In this document: positions 11,918 to 21,975 of the stretch, one piece after another | Layout of the letters: every line of letters begins with the position of its first letter | How positions within the stretch are numbered: position 1 is the first letter of the stretch | From: Nemertoderma westbladi | Taxonomy: Eukaryota > Xenacoelomorpha > Nemertodermatida > Nemertodermatidae | Reading direction: 5' to 3' | Length of the DNA: 64,000 nt | Assembly: GCA_032718475.1 (NCBI GenBank) | Contig: JAUCBJ010009140.1 | Span: 52,488 to 116,487 of the forward strand | The notes under the pieces: model-generated | Databases searched by the model: none | What the model saw: the letters and a program-made list of their open reading frames with translations, nothing else | What the model was told of the DNA's origin: nothing | Program-made: the position numbers and the translations under genes

Positions 11918-14577
11918 AAAGTTGCGGATCATATACTAGGTTTCAAGTTTTACCAGCGAGTTTCTCGGAATCCTAGCTTCTGGTAAAGTTGCGGATCATA
12001 TACTGTACTAGGTTTCAAGTCTTACCAGCGAGTTTCTCGGAATCCTAGTTTCTGGGAAAGTTGCGGATCATATACTAGGTTTAAAGTTTTACCAGCGAGT
12101 TTCTGGGAATCCTAGTTTCTGGTAAAGTTGCGGATCATATACTAGGTTTAAAGTTTTACCGGCGAGTTTCTGGGAATCCTAGTTTCTGGTAAAGCTGCGG
12201 ATCATATACTAGGTTTAAAGTTTTACCAGCGAGTTTCTGGGAATCCTAAAGTTGCGGATCATATACTAGGTTTAAGGTTTTACCAGCGAGTTTTTGGGAA
12301 TCCTAGTTTCTGGTAAAGTTGCGGATAATATTTAGGTTTAAGGTTTTACCAGCGAGTTTCTGGGAATCCTAGTTTCTGGTATTGTTGCGGATCATATACT
12401 AGGTTTAAGGTTTTACCAGCGAGTTTCTGGGAATCATAGTTTCTGGTAAAGTTGCGGATCATATACTAGGTTTAAAGTGTTACCAGCGAGTTTCTGGGAA
12501 TCCTAGTTTCTGGTAAAGTTGCGGATCATATACTAGGTTTAAAGTTTTACCAGCGTGTTTCTGGGAATCCTAGTTTCTGGTAAAGTTGCGGATCATATAC
12601 TAGGTTTAAGGTTTTACCAGCGAGTTTCTGGGAATCCTAGTTTCTGGTAAAGTTGCGGATCATATACGAGGTTTAAAGTTTTACCAGCGAGTTTCTGGGA
12701 ATCCTAGTTTCTGGTAAAGTTGCGGATCATATACTAGGTTTAAGGTTTTACCAGCGAGTTTCTGGGAATCCTAGTTTCTGGTAAAGTTGCGGATCATATA
12801 TACGAGGTTTAAAGTTTTACCAGCGTGTTTCTGGGAATCCCAGTTTCTGGTAAAGTTGCGGATCATATACTAGGTTTAAGGTTTTACCAGAGAGTTTCTG
12901 GGAATCCTAGTTTCTGGTAAAGTTGCGGATCATATACTAGGTTTAAGGTTTTACCAGCGAGTTTCTGGGAATCCTAGTTTCTGGTAAAGTTGCGGATCAT
13001 ATACTGGGTTTAAAGTTTTACCAGCGAGTTTCTGGGAATCATAGTTTCTGGTAAAGTTGCGGATCATATACTAGGTTTAAGGTTTTACCAGCGAATTTCT
13101 GGGAATCCTAGTTTCTGGTAAAGTTGCGGATCATATACTAGGTTTAAGGTTTTACCAGCGAGTTTCTGGGAATCCTAGTTTCTGGTAAAGTTGCGGATCA
13201 TATTCGAGGTCTAAAGTTTTACCAGCGAGTTTCTGGGAATCCTAGTTTCTGGTAAAGTTGCGGATCATATACTGGGTTTAAAGTTTTACCAGCGAGTTTC
13301 TGGGAATCCTAGTTTCTGGTAAAGTTGCGGATCATATACTAGGTTTAAGGTTTTACCAGCGAATTTCTGGGAATCCTAGTTTCTGGTAAAGTTGCGGATC
13401 ATATACTAGGTTTAAGGTTTTACCAGCGAGTTTCTGGGAATCCTAGTTTCTGGTAAAGTTGCGGATCATATTCGAGGTTTAAAGTTTTACCAGCGAGTTT
13501 CTGGGAATCCTAGTCTCTGGTAAAGTTGCGGATCATATACTAGGTTTAAGGTTTTACCAGCGAGTTTCTGGGAATCCTAAAGTTGCGGATCATATACTAG
13601 GTTTAAGGTTTTACCAGCGAGTTTCTGGGAATCCTAGTTTCTGGTAAAGTTGCGGATCATATGCTAGGTTTAAAGTTTTACCGGCGAGTTTCTGGGAATC
13701 CTAGTTTCTGTTAAAGTTGCGGATCATATACTAGGTTTAAGGTTTTACCAGCGAGTTTCTGGGAATCCTAGTTTCTGGTAAAGTTGCGGATCATATACTA
13801 GGTTTAAGGTTTTACCAGAGAGTTTCTGGGAATCCTAGTTTCTGGTAAAGTTGCGGATCATATACTAGGTTTAAGGTTTTACCAGCGAGTTTCTGGGAAT
13901 CCTAGTTTCTGGTAAAGTTGCGGATCATATACTAGGTTTAAGGTTTTACCATCGAGTTTCTGGGAATCCTAGTTTCTGGTAAAGTTGCGGATCATATACT
14001 AGGTTTAAGGTTTTACCAGCGAGTTTCTGGGAATCATAGTTTCTGGTAAAGTTGCGGATCATATACTAGGTTTAAGGTTTTACCGGCGAGTTTCTGGGAA
14101 TCCTAGTTTCTGGTAAAGTTGCGGATGATATACTAGGTTTACGGTTTTACCAGCGAGTTTCTGGGAATCATAGTTTCTGGTAAAGTTGCGGATCATATAC
14201 TAGGTTTAAGGTTTTACCGGCGAGTTTCTGGGAATCCTAAAGTTGCGGATCATATACTAGGTTTAAGGTTTTACCAGCGAGTTTCTGGGAATCCTAGTTT
14301 CTGGTAAAGTTGCGGATCATATACTAGGTTTAAGGTTTTACCAGCGAGCTTCTGGGAATCCTAGTTTCTGGTAAAGTTGCGGATCATATACTAGGTTTAA
14401 GGTTTTACCAGCGAGTTTCTGGGAATCCTAGTTTCTGGTAAAGTTGCGGATCATATACTAGGTTTAAGGTTTTACCAGCGAGTTTCTGGGAATCCTAGTT
14501 TCTGGTAAAGTTGCGGATCATATACTAGGTTTAAAGTCTTACCAACGAGTTTCTGGGAATCCTAGTTTCTGGTAAAT
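11918..14577. repeat. 67-bp hairpin-forming tandem array (about 40 units)
   Basis: Unit of about 67 bp starting aaagttgcggatcatatact and ending agtttctggt; roughly 40 units by length. Some units lack the last block (…atcctaaagttg, for example near 12245, 13575 and 14235). Each unit contains two nested inverted pairs, ACTAGG…CCTAGT and TTTACCAG…CTGGTAAA across the unit junction, so each could fold as a hairpin. Sites alternate between aggtttaagg and aggtttaaag forms. A single diverged copy with the same right-hand flank lies at 21775-21975. The array lies downstream of exon 2 of locus B on the minus strand. Confidence 0.95.
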
Positions 14578-14860
14578 TTGTACAAAATAATAAATTGAGT
14601 GAGTAGTACAGTAGACCTACGCCATGAGGAGTCTATTGAGTAAACATGGGCCACGTATTCCAAGGGTGTTAAGAAATAAATATAAAAATTTATACAAAAC
14701 TTTCCAAAAGTATGACCTATAAAATATTAGCAACCAACCCAGCGCTATTCTATGTCAGATTTCAGATTCATAGGATTCCGTTAGGATTTGGCATACAATT
14801 AGTTTCGTTTACGCAATAAAGACGCCTTGATAAGAAAAGTAAAATAAATCCCAGACTTAC
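14578..14860. other. Flank of the 67-bp array, shared with 21860-21980
   Basis: No gene. The sequence just after the array (taaatttgtacaaaataata, then ..acgccat…, ..cacgtattcca…, ..aaaactttccaaaag) matches the flank of the single copy near 21860-21980 in order and orientation. If locus B is a gene, this is intronic, following the donor at 14860. Confidence 0.6.
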
Positions 14861-15118
14861 AAGATTCTTCAAACAACTCTCCTTTAGTTGCACCAGTATT
14901 GTCGCAACAAACTATTTTTCTGGATCGTTGTCTCTTTCTGCGTCTTCCAATGTCCCCCTTGTTGACTTCGTTCTCATTCACGACATCGTCGTCCACAACC
15001 TCTGTGGTTCTGAAACTCTCGCTATTATCAACTATTTCCGATACATCGATTTTCTTCTTATCCAGAATTTTATTAAAGATATAATTTGTTCCTTCTAACT
15101 TCACTCTCTTCTTTAAAT
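14861..15118 (-). CDS. Putative exon 2 of Psq-like repeat gene, locus B
   Basis: A 258-nt minus-strand exon (86 codons) lies between an acceptor (ctcttcaatcgtag, then AT TTA AAG) and a strong donor (TCTT|GTAAGTCT). Both ends are phase 1. It encodes (D)LKKRVKLEGTNYIFNKI…DVSEIVDNSES, an acidic stretch, a basic RRRKRQRSRK nuclear-localisation-like cluster (about residues 65-75), and ends GELFEESC. It is homologous to the exon at 24247-24393, including both splice sites, and more weakly to 6849-7531. The 30-bp array of locus B begins only about 70 bp upstream on this strand, so the array occupies nearly the whole presumed intron between HTH exon B and this exon. Confidence 0.6.
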
Positions 15119-15184
15119 CTACGATTGAAGAGAATAACAATTTTATTATATGTTTTTATTCATTTCAACTGTAGGAAATTAGTG

Positions 15185-18100
15185 AGGAAATAAACTATAC
15201 CTGGATGGTCTGTTGGGAAATAAACTATACCTAGATGGTTTGTTGGGAAATAAACTATACCTGGATGGTTTGTTGGGAAATAAACTATACCTGGATGGTT
15301 TGTTGGGAAATAAACTATACCTGGATGGTCTGTTGGGAAATAAACTATACCTGGATGGTTTGTTGGGAAATAAACTATACCTGGATGGTTTGTTGGGTAA
15401 TAAACTATACCTGGATGGTTTGTTGGGTAATAAACTATACCTGGATGGTTTGTTGGGAAATAAACTATACCTGGATGGTTTGTTGGGAAATAAACTATAC
15501 CTAGATGGTTTGTTGGGAAATAAACTATACCTGGATGGTTTGTTGGGTAATAAACTATACCTGGATGGTTTGTTGGGAAATAAACTATACCTGGATGGTT
15601 TGTTGGGAAATAAACTATACCTGGATGGTCTGTTGGGAAATAAACTATACCTGGATGGTTTGTTGGGAAATAAACTATACCTGGATGGTATGTTGGGAAA
15701 TAAACTATACCTGGATGGTTTGTTGGGTAATAAACTATACCTGGATGGTCTGTTGGGTAATAAACTATACCTGGATGGTTTGTTGGGAAATAAACTATAC
15801 CTGGATGGTTTGTTGGGAAATAAACTATACCTGGATGGTCTGTTGGGTAATAAACTATACCTGGATGGTTTGTTGGGAAATAAACTATACCTGGATGGTT
15901 TGTTGGGAAATAAACTATACCTGGATGGTCTGTTGGGAAATAAACTATACCTGGATGGTCTGTTGGGAAATAAACTATACTTGGATGGTTTGTTGGGAAA
16001 TAAACTATACCTGGATGGTTTGTTGGGAAATAAACTATACCTGGATGGTATGTTGGGAAATAAACTATACCTGGATGGTCTGTTGGGAAATAAACTATAC
16101 CTGGATGGTTTGTTGGGAAATAAACTATACCTGGATGGTATGTTGGGAAATAAACTATACCTGGATGGTTTGTTGGGTAATAAACTATACCTGGATGGTC
16201 TGTTGGGTAATAAACTATACCTGGATGGTTTGTTGGGAAATAAACTATACCTGGATGGTATGTTGGGAAATAAACTATACCTGGATGGTTTGTTGGGTAA
16301 TAAACTATACCTGGATGGTCTGTTGGGTAATAAACTTTACCTGGATGGTTTGTTGGGAAATAAACTATACCTGGATGGTTTGTTGGGAAATAAACTATAC
16401 CTGGATGGTTTGTTGGGAAATAAACTATACCTGGATGGTATGTTGGGAAATAAACTATACCTGGATGGTTTGTTGGGTAATAAACTATACCTGGATGGTT
16501 TGTTGGGAAATAAAATATACCTGGATGGTATGTTGGGAAATAAACTATACCTGGATGGTTTGTTGGGTAATAAACTATACCTGGATGGTCTGTTGGGTAA
16601 TAAACTATACCTGGATGGTTTGTTGGGAAATAAACTATACCTGGATGGTTTGTTGGGAAATAAACTATACCTGGATGGTCTGTTGGGTAATAAACTATAC
16701 CTGGATGGTTTGTTGGGAAATAAACTATACCTGGATGGTTTGTTGGGAAATAAACTATACCTGGATGGTCTGTTGGGAAATAAAATATACCTGGATGGTT
16801 TGTTGGGTAATAAACTATACCTGGATGGTTTGTTGGGTAATAAACTATACCTGGATGGTTTGTTGGGAAATAAACTATACCTGGATGGTTTGTTGGGTAA
16901 TAAACTATACCTGGATGGTTTGTTGGGAAATAAACTATACCTGGTTGGTTTGTTGGGAAATAAACTATACCTGGATGGTATGTTGGGAAATAAACTATAC
17001 CTGGATGGTCTGTTGGGAAATAAACTATACCTGGATGGTTTGTTGGGTAATAAACTATACCTGGATGGTTTGTTGGGTAATAAACTATACCTGGATGGTC
17101 TGTTGGGAAATAAACTATACCTGGATGGTTTGTTGGGAAATAAACTATACCTGGATGGTTTGTTGGGTAATAAACTATACCTGGATGGTCTGTTGGGAAA
17201 TAAACTATACCTGGATGGTCTGTTGGGAAATAAACTATACCTGGATGGTCTGTTGGGAAATAAACTATACCTGGATGGTTTGTTGGGTAATAAACTATAC
17301 CTGGATGGTCTGTTGGGTAATAAACTATACCTGGATGGTCTGTTGGGAAATAAACTATACCTGGATGGTTTGTTGGGAAATAAACTATACCTGGATGGTT
17401 TGTTGGGAAATAAACTATACCTGGAAGGTATGTTGGGAAATAAACTATACCTGGATGGTCTGTTGGGAAATAAACTATACCTGGATGGTCTGTTGGGAAA
17501 TAAACTATACCTGGATGGTTTGTTGGGAAATAAACTATACCTGGATGGTTTGTTGGGAAATAAACTATACCTGGATGGTATGTTGGGAAATAAACTATAC
17601 CTGGATGGTTTGTTGGGAAATAAACTATACCTGGATGGTTTGTTGGGTAATAAACTATACCTGGATGGTTTGTTGGGAAATAAACTATACCTGGATGGTT
17701 TGTGGGTAATAAACTATACCTGGATGGTTTGTTGGGAAATAAACTATACCTGGATGGTTTGTTGGGTAATAAACTATACCTGGATGGTTTGTTGGGAAAT
17801 AAACTATACCTGGAAGGTCTGTTGGGAAATAAACTATACCTGGATGGTCTGTTGGGAAATAAACTATACCTGGATGGTCTGTTGGGAAATAAACTATACC
17901 TGGATGGTTTGTTGGGTAATAAACTATACCTGGATGGTTTGTTGGGAAATAAACTATACCTGGAAGGTCTGTTGGGAAATAAACTATACCTGGATGGTCT
18001 GTTGGGAAATAAACTATACCTGGATGGTCTGTTGGGAAATAAACTATACCTGGATGGTTTGTTGGGAAATAAACTATACCTGGATGGTATGTTGGGAAAT

Positions 18101-18655
18101 AAACTATACCTGGATGGTTTGTTGGGAAATAAACTATACCTGGATGGTTTGTTGGGAAATAAACTATACCTGGATGGTTTGTTGGGTAATAAACTATACC
18201 TGGATGGTTTGTTGGGAAATAAACTATACCTGGATGGTCTATTGGGAAATAAACTGTACCTGGATGGTCTGTTGGGAAATAAACTATACCTGGAGCTGGA
18301 TGGTTTGTTGGGAAATAAACTATACCTTGATGGTGTGTTGGGAAATAAACTATACCTGGATGGTTTGTTGGGTAATAAACTATACCTGGATGGTTTGTTG
18401 GGAAATAAACTATACCTGGATGGTCTGTTGGGAAATAAACTATACCTGGATGGTTTGTTGGGAAATACACTATACCTGGATGGTTTGTTGGGTAATAAAC
18501 TATACCTGGATGGTTTGTTGGGAAATAAACTATACCTGGATGGTCTGTTGGGAAATAAACTATACCTGGATGGTCTGTTGGGAAATAAACTATACCTGGA
18601 TGGTTTGTTGGGAAATAAACTATACCTGGATGGTTTGTTGGGAAATAAACTATAC
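15185..18655 (-). repeat. 30-bp tandem array, locus B (about 115 units)
   Basis: About 115 units of 30 bp (by length). The minus strand encodes T[D/N/Y]HPGIVYFP repeats continuous with the HTH exon for about 40 units, until a one-base deletion near 17702 shifts the frame. A 36-bp unit carrying an extra gctgga (about 18290-18300) keeps the frame. Each unit has CAG|GTATAG. The units with ggtctg on the + strand also contain a pyrimidine tract and AG (tttatttcccaacag) on the minus strand. Open frames on the + strand (for example 15213-18746, GNKLYLDGLL) are by-products of the 30-bp period. Confidence 0.96.
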
Positions 18656-18805
18656 CTGGATGGTCTGTATTCTTAATGAATGTTCTCATCGTCTCATAAG
18701 GAACACCATTTTTGGAACAAGACCTTTTCAAATTGCATCCATTTAGGTAGTCGTTTAAAGTGGCTTCTACTTGTTTATGAGTATATTTGCGACGATTCCA
18801 ACGAC
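18656..18805 (-). CDS. Psq-like helix-turn-helix exon, locus B
   Basis: A 150-nt minus-strand exon follows acceptor atatatttag (then GT CGT TGG AAT) and ends CCATCCAG|GTATAG; it is phase 1 at both ends. It encodes RKYTHKQVEATLNDYLNGCN and then GVPYETMRTFIKNTDHP. It differs from locus A by several substitutions and lacks two codons near the start. The HTH features are as in locus A: a likely DNA-binding Psq-type domain of a transcription-factor or transposase-derived protein. Conservation of both splice sites between loci argues that this is a real exon rather than random sequence. Confidence 0.62.
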
Positions 18806-19375
18806 CTAAATATATAATAAATATGGTGTTTAATGATTTCCTTAGGAATAATCCTACACTCGGACTATGTTCAGTCAGACAAAACATTAATACCATTTAC
18901 GACTACTATTGCTACTACTCACGGCATGCTGCATTATTACATATACCGTATTTCTTCGAATAAGATCCCACCCCCCCCCTCAAATAAACATAAACTCGAA
19001 TTAACGCCCCCATTACCATAAAATTAGCAACTTAAACGCCTTCCCCGAATAAACGACCCGTCGTTTAATAATATTACTATGTGGGGCGAGCCACGATTAG
19101 TGACCGATGCCTCTAGCACACAATTGTCATTAATATATAAGCCAAATGTCATGTGACTGAAGGTAAATACTGTTGGGTGTTGTACCGCGGTAATAGGCTG
19201 TATGTGAATAAAGTTAATCCTAGTTTTATTTGAATTATTTCATTTGTTTAACTTGTTTTCTTGAATTCAACAACATTCTTTATTAGGGTATTTAGATTAA
19301 AAATTCTGAAAATCTAAAACATAAACTATTAAAAAAAAATTCAAGGCCAGTGTCCTTTAAGATGCGTCTCAAGAA
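18806..19375. other. Intergenic sequence with a dispersed-repeat fragment
   Basis: No gene seen. A C-run lies near 18969-18979. A fragment of a dispersed family (gtggggcgagccacg) is at 19081-19095; relatives occur near 20091, 23070, 23520 and 52321. Confidence 0.5.
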
Positions 19376-19602
19376 AGTCATGGGCTGTCCACCATGCTTA
19401 TTCACTCCATGAGGCTGCCAAAGCGAAAGATTATGCTCTGGAAGTTCCTAACATCGAAAGCAATGTTCTGCAAACCATTAACGAAGCATATTAGGAAACA
19501 GATAATGCGCTCCTTGCAGTCGACCCGCTGCAAGAAGAAGATCGAGATCTTCTTACAGTCGGAATTCCGAGCGGGATTGACGGGATACAAAGCGATAATG
19601 TA
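19376..19602 (+). other. Possible exon remnant of unknown gene
   Basis: This stretch is less AT-rich than its surroundings. In the frame read through 19397 it encodes HAYSLHEAAKAKDYALEVPN and continues to NEAY, then a TAG at 19492-19494, then an acidic stretch (ETDNALLAVDPLQEEDRDLL). Another frame (19394-19603, basic, 69 codons) is fully open but has unlikely composition. It could be a decayed exon or pseudogene. I do not recognise a family. Confidence 0.2.
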
Positions 19603-19734
19603 ACAAATAATTTCTATCTAAATGACTACATATTATTAATAACCAAGAAAGTCTGCTAATCACTGGGATATGCAAAGCTAAATACATGTTGGGGCTTTCC
19701 ATTGATATGGACTACTTAAACTATATGCTCTGGA

Positions 19735-19811
19735 GCTGGGGTAGCTCAGTGTAAGATCTCTCACACGGTTTGTGTTTGTGAGAGGTCCCTGGTTCGAATC
19801 CCGATCCCAGC
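19735..19811 (+). tRNA. tRNA-like sequence (77 nt; SINE head or tRNA pseudogene)
   Basis: The RNA polymerase III A-box-like tagctcagtgtaag and B box ggttcgaatcc are both present. The ends GCTGGGG and TCCCAGC pair over 7 bp as an acceptor stem. The anticodon-arm position has an over-long stem, CTCTCAC/GTGAGAG, with an enlarged loop, and the T stem has two mismatches. These defects favour a tRNA-derived repeat or pseudogene over a working tRNA, and the anticodon cannot be assigned safely. Confidence 0.55.
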
Positions 19812-20704
19812 GCTATTTTTTCAATGGTTGGTTCTATTAGAACATTAAAAGAGGGTGTCGGCCTTCAATATCTTTCTTTAATACATATTATTACTATTGA
19901 CACTTATATTATTATCACACATATTATATTATCACTAGGCCCCAAAGTCACCTTTACTTATCACTTCAATAGGTAGTTTTAGTTAGTCACGAGTTTCTGT
20001 TCGCTAAGGTAGAGATACGTTATAGTGACGTTTTCCTGTATGATCACGACCATATACACATTTTTTTCAAGCAGCTGTATGTGGCGAGCCAATAAGTAAG
20101 TGACGCTTTTTGCGTAGGGATGTATTTAGTGGGCCGTCTGTCGTCGCCGTTGGAAATATTGAAATGCAAATAAATCGGTAAAATGGAACCAAAAACCAGA
20201 CTTTATACACAGTCTATCAGAAATTATAGAAAATTATACACACATACAGATTTATATAGTTTTTCTGCTGGCCGCTAGGAGGAGTGACCGGGTCAACTAA
20301 TTGTACTGATACGGTGTGCGAAGTCCACTCCTACGTACGTGTTTCTTTTGATTATCGTAATGAAATTCTATCAATCTGGAACTTTTGTGGATTCCAGCCA
20401 TGGAATGTCTATATCAATAGGAAATATTTATACTATCCCCCCCATTACATTCTGTCTATGAGTTTAATGGCGACTCAACTACATGAAGTTATGATCAGTT
20501 AGCCAAGCCTCTAATTAAGACAACAAGTAAGTCATTAAAACTAATTGAGATGGTTATATAACAAAATTAGGATTCCTGGAATCCAGATACCAGGAAATAT
20601 GTTACGCAATGTTATATAATAAAGCCCATTGTCAAATGGGATTAAAAAAACATGTATGACTACATATTTCCAATTCCACAATTTACGACTGGTGCTCAAT
20701 TCTC
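19812..20704. other. Upstream region of the secreted-protein gene, no other gene seen
   Basis: AT-rich sequence. A dispersed-repeat copy lies at about 20081-20160 (tgtggcgagcc… then tagtgggccgtctgtcgtcg), matching 52321-52400 in order. The 72-codon open frame at 20284 has no supporting features. Confidence 0.45.
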
Positions 20705-20712
20705 TATAAAAA
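20705..20712 (+). promoter_or_regulatory. TATA box of secreted-protein gene
   Basis: TATAAAAA lies about 100 bp before the chosen ATG at 20805. It would place the transcription start near 20735-20745 and give a short 5' UTR of about 60-70 nt. This supports starting the protein at 20805 rather than at the upstream in-frame ATG (20652), which lies before the TATA box. Confidence 0.5.
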
Positions 20713-20804
20713 CAAGTCCAACGAAGTTATTCTTGTATTACAGTTGTTTAATCGATTTATCTTTGAATACAAAATACTGTAACATTGAAAAACATTTGAT
20801 CAAA

Positions 20805-21470
20805 ATGTCGCCCTCTGTGTTGCTTTCGGTAAGCATTGTTCTTGCCACTCTGTGCTGCCCTACTTTGGGTCTCGTGACCTGCCCCATGCAGACAGTCACC
20901 TGTCCTTTCGATATCGACGTATCTGACGTGGATGTTGTTGATTATTACGCGAAAGCTTCTTCATGCATCAACTTCAATGGAGGAACGGAATATACCTGCT
21001 CTACTGAGAACAGTTGTGTGTTCGACTACGAACTCGATATCCCTGATGGCGCTGAAGGTGAGACGTCGGTTGTGGCTGAAATCAGTTTCCGATGTCCCTA
21101 CGAGGATGAGACACCAAGACTGCTGGAAATGACGATGTCTGAGTTTCCCAATCTCTTGCAGCAACTGAGAATTTCCTTGATACCGAACAGCGAAGAAGAT
21201 GACGTCTTCACCATCGTTGATCAATTTAAAGCCCTGTTTCAAATGGACACCACGTGTCCCAAACAGACCTGCCGACGCGACTCCATTGACCACCAGTATG
21301 TCTGCGACACCAAGAATGAATCATGCGTCAGTACCCACGGATGTATCACCAATTTTGTGGGATATCTGACTAAGCGAACGGATTGTGCGACACACGATGT
21401 CTGTCCTCTGGGAATCTTTTCCACCCCGCTGATTAGACCAGGATTATCCCAGATTTGCGGGCTCCACTAA
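20805..21470 (+). CDS. Small secreted cysteine-rich protein, unknown family
   Basis: A 221-residue, single-exon protein. The start at 20805 (caaaATGtc) is chosen because it gives a clean signal peptide (MSPSVLLSVSIVLATLCCPT, cleavage near G22) and lies downstream of a TATA box; the longer frame from 20652 adds a non-signal-like tail. The mature part has 14 cysteines, including an opening pair VTCPMQTVTCP and a C-terminal group (residues 151-218), consistent with several disulfides outside the cell. There is one N-glycosylation sequon (N171-E-S) and no transmembrane segment after the signal. A middle segment of about 50 residues (98-150) lacks cysteines. I do not recognise the family and assign no function. 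The reading frame is intact and codon use is less AT-rich than the surroundings, which supports a real gene. Confidence 0.8.
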   Translation: MSPSVLLSVSIVLATLCCPTLGLVTCPMQTVTCPFDIDVSDVDVVDYYAKASSCINFNGGTEYTCSTENSCVFDYELDIPDGAEGETSVVAEISFRCPYEDETPRLLEMTMSEFPNLLQQLRISLIPNSEEDDVFTIVDQFKALFQMDTTCPKQTCRRDSIDHQYVCDTKNESCVSTHGCITNFVGYLTKRTDCATHDVCPLGIFSTPLIRPGLSQICGLH

Positions 21471-21661
21471 TAACAAGAAGTTAAAGGACTCACTCGTCTA
21501 TACGTTACAGTAGTTGAAATAATAGTTGATGATATGAAAACTCCCACCTCATCTAGATTTGATATTTTACTCGGAAATAGTTATAGTTAGAGTTCTTAGT
21601 TGCATGTAATAGTAAACACTTTTCGCATAATTTAAAGAATTTTGACAATTATATATTATTT

Positions 21662-21667
21662 AATAAA
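21662..21667 (+). terminator. Poly(A) signal of secreted-protein gene
   Basis: AATAAA about 190 bp after the stop codon at 21468-21470, on the coding strand, in an AT-rich 3' region. Confidence 0.45.
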
Positions 21668-21774
21668 TTAAACGATAACTTTTATAAAAATCGCCATGGG
21701 TGAGGCCATCAAACGCGACACGATATTTTGGATACACGGGCAACAAATCCTTACGTGTTACAAATTTGTAACTT

Positions 21775-21975
21775 CTCGAAATATAAGTCAGAATCATATA
21801 CTATGTATTAAAGTTTTACCGTCATGATTTTTCTAGGAATCAAATTTTCTGGTAAATTTGTCTAAAATTTAATTGAATGAGTATTACGCCATCTAGAGCC
21901 TAATGAGTGAAAGTGGTCAACGTATTTTCATGAATGTTAAAGGAAAAATAAGAAAACTGATATAAAACTTCCAAA
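21775..21975. repeat. Single diverged copy of the 67-bp unit with its flank
   Basis: aatcatatactatgtattaa, agttttaccg…, tttttctaggaatca and tttctggtaaatttgt follow in the same order as one unit of the 11918-14577 array. The flank that follows (…acgccatctagagcc…gtcaacgtatttt…aaaacttccaaaa) matches 14578-14720. The paralogous region therefore holds one unit where the other has about 40. Confidence 0.75.

Noticed and set aside
15213-18746. 1177-codon + strand frame of GNKLYLDGLL repeats (also 50445-51977, 8784-9122, 15505-17709)
   Set aside because: A 30-bp period with no stop keeps several frames open on both strands. The + strand frames have no start context or non-repeat domain, while the minus strand joins a conserved HTH exon.
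20652-20804. 51-codon N-terminal extension of the secreted protein
   Set aside because: It lies before or across the TATA box and would bury the signal peptide.
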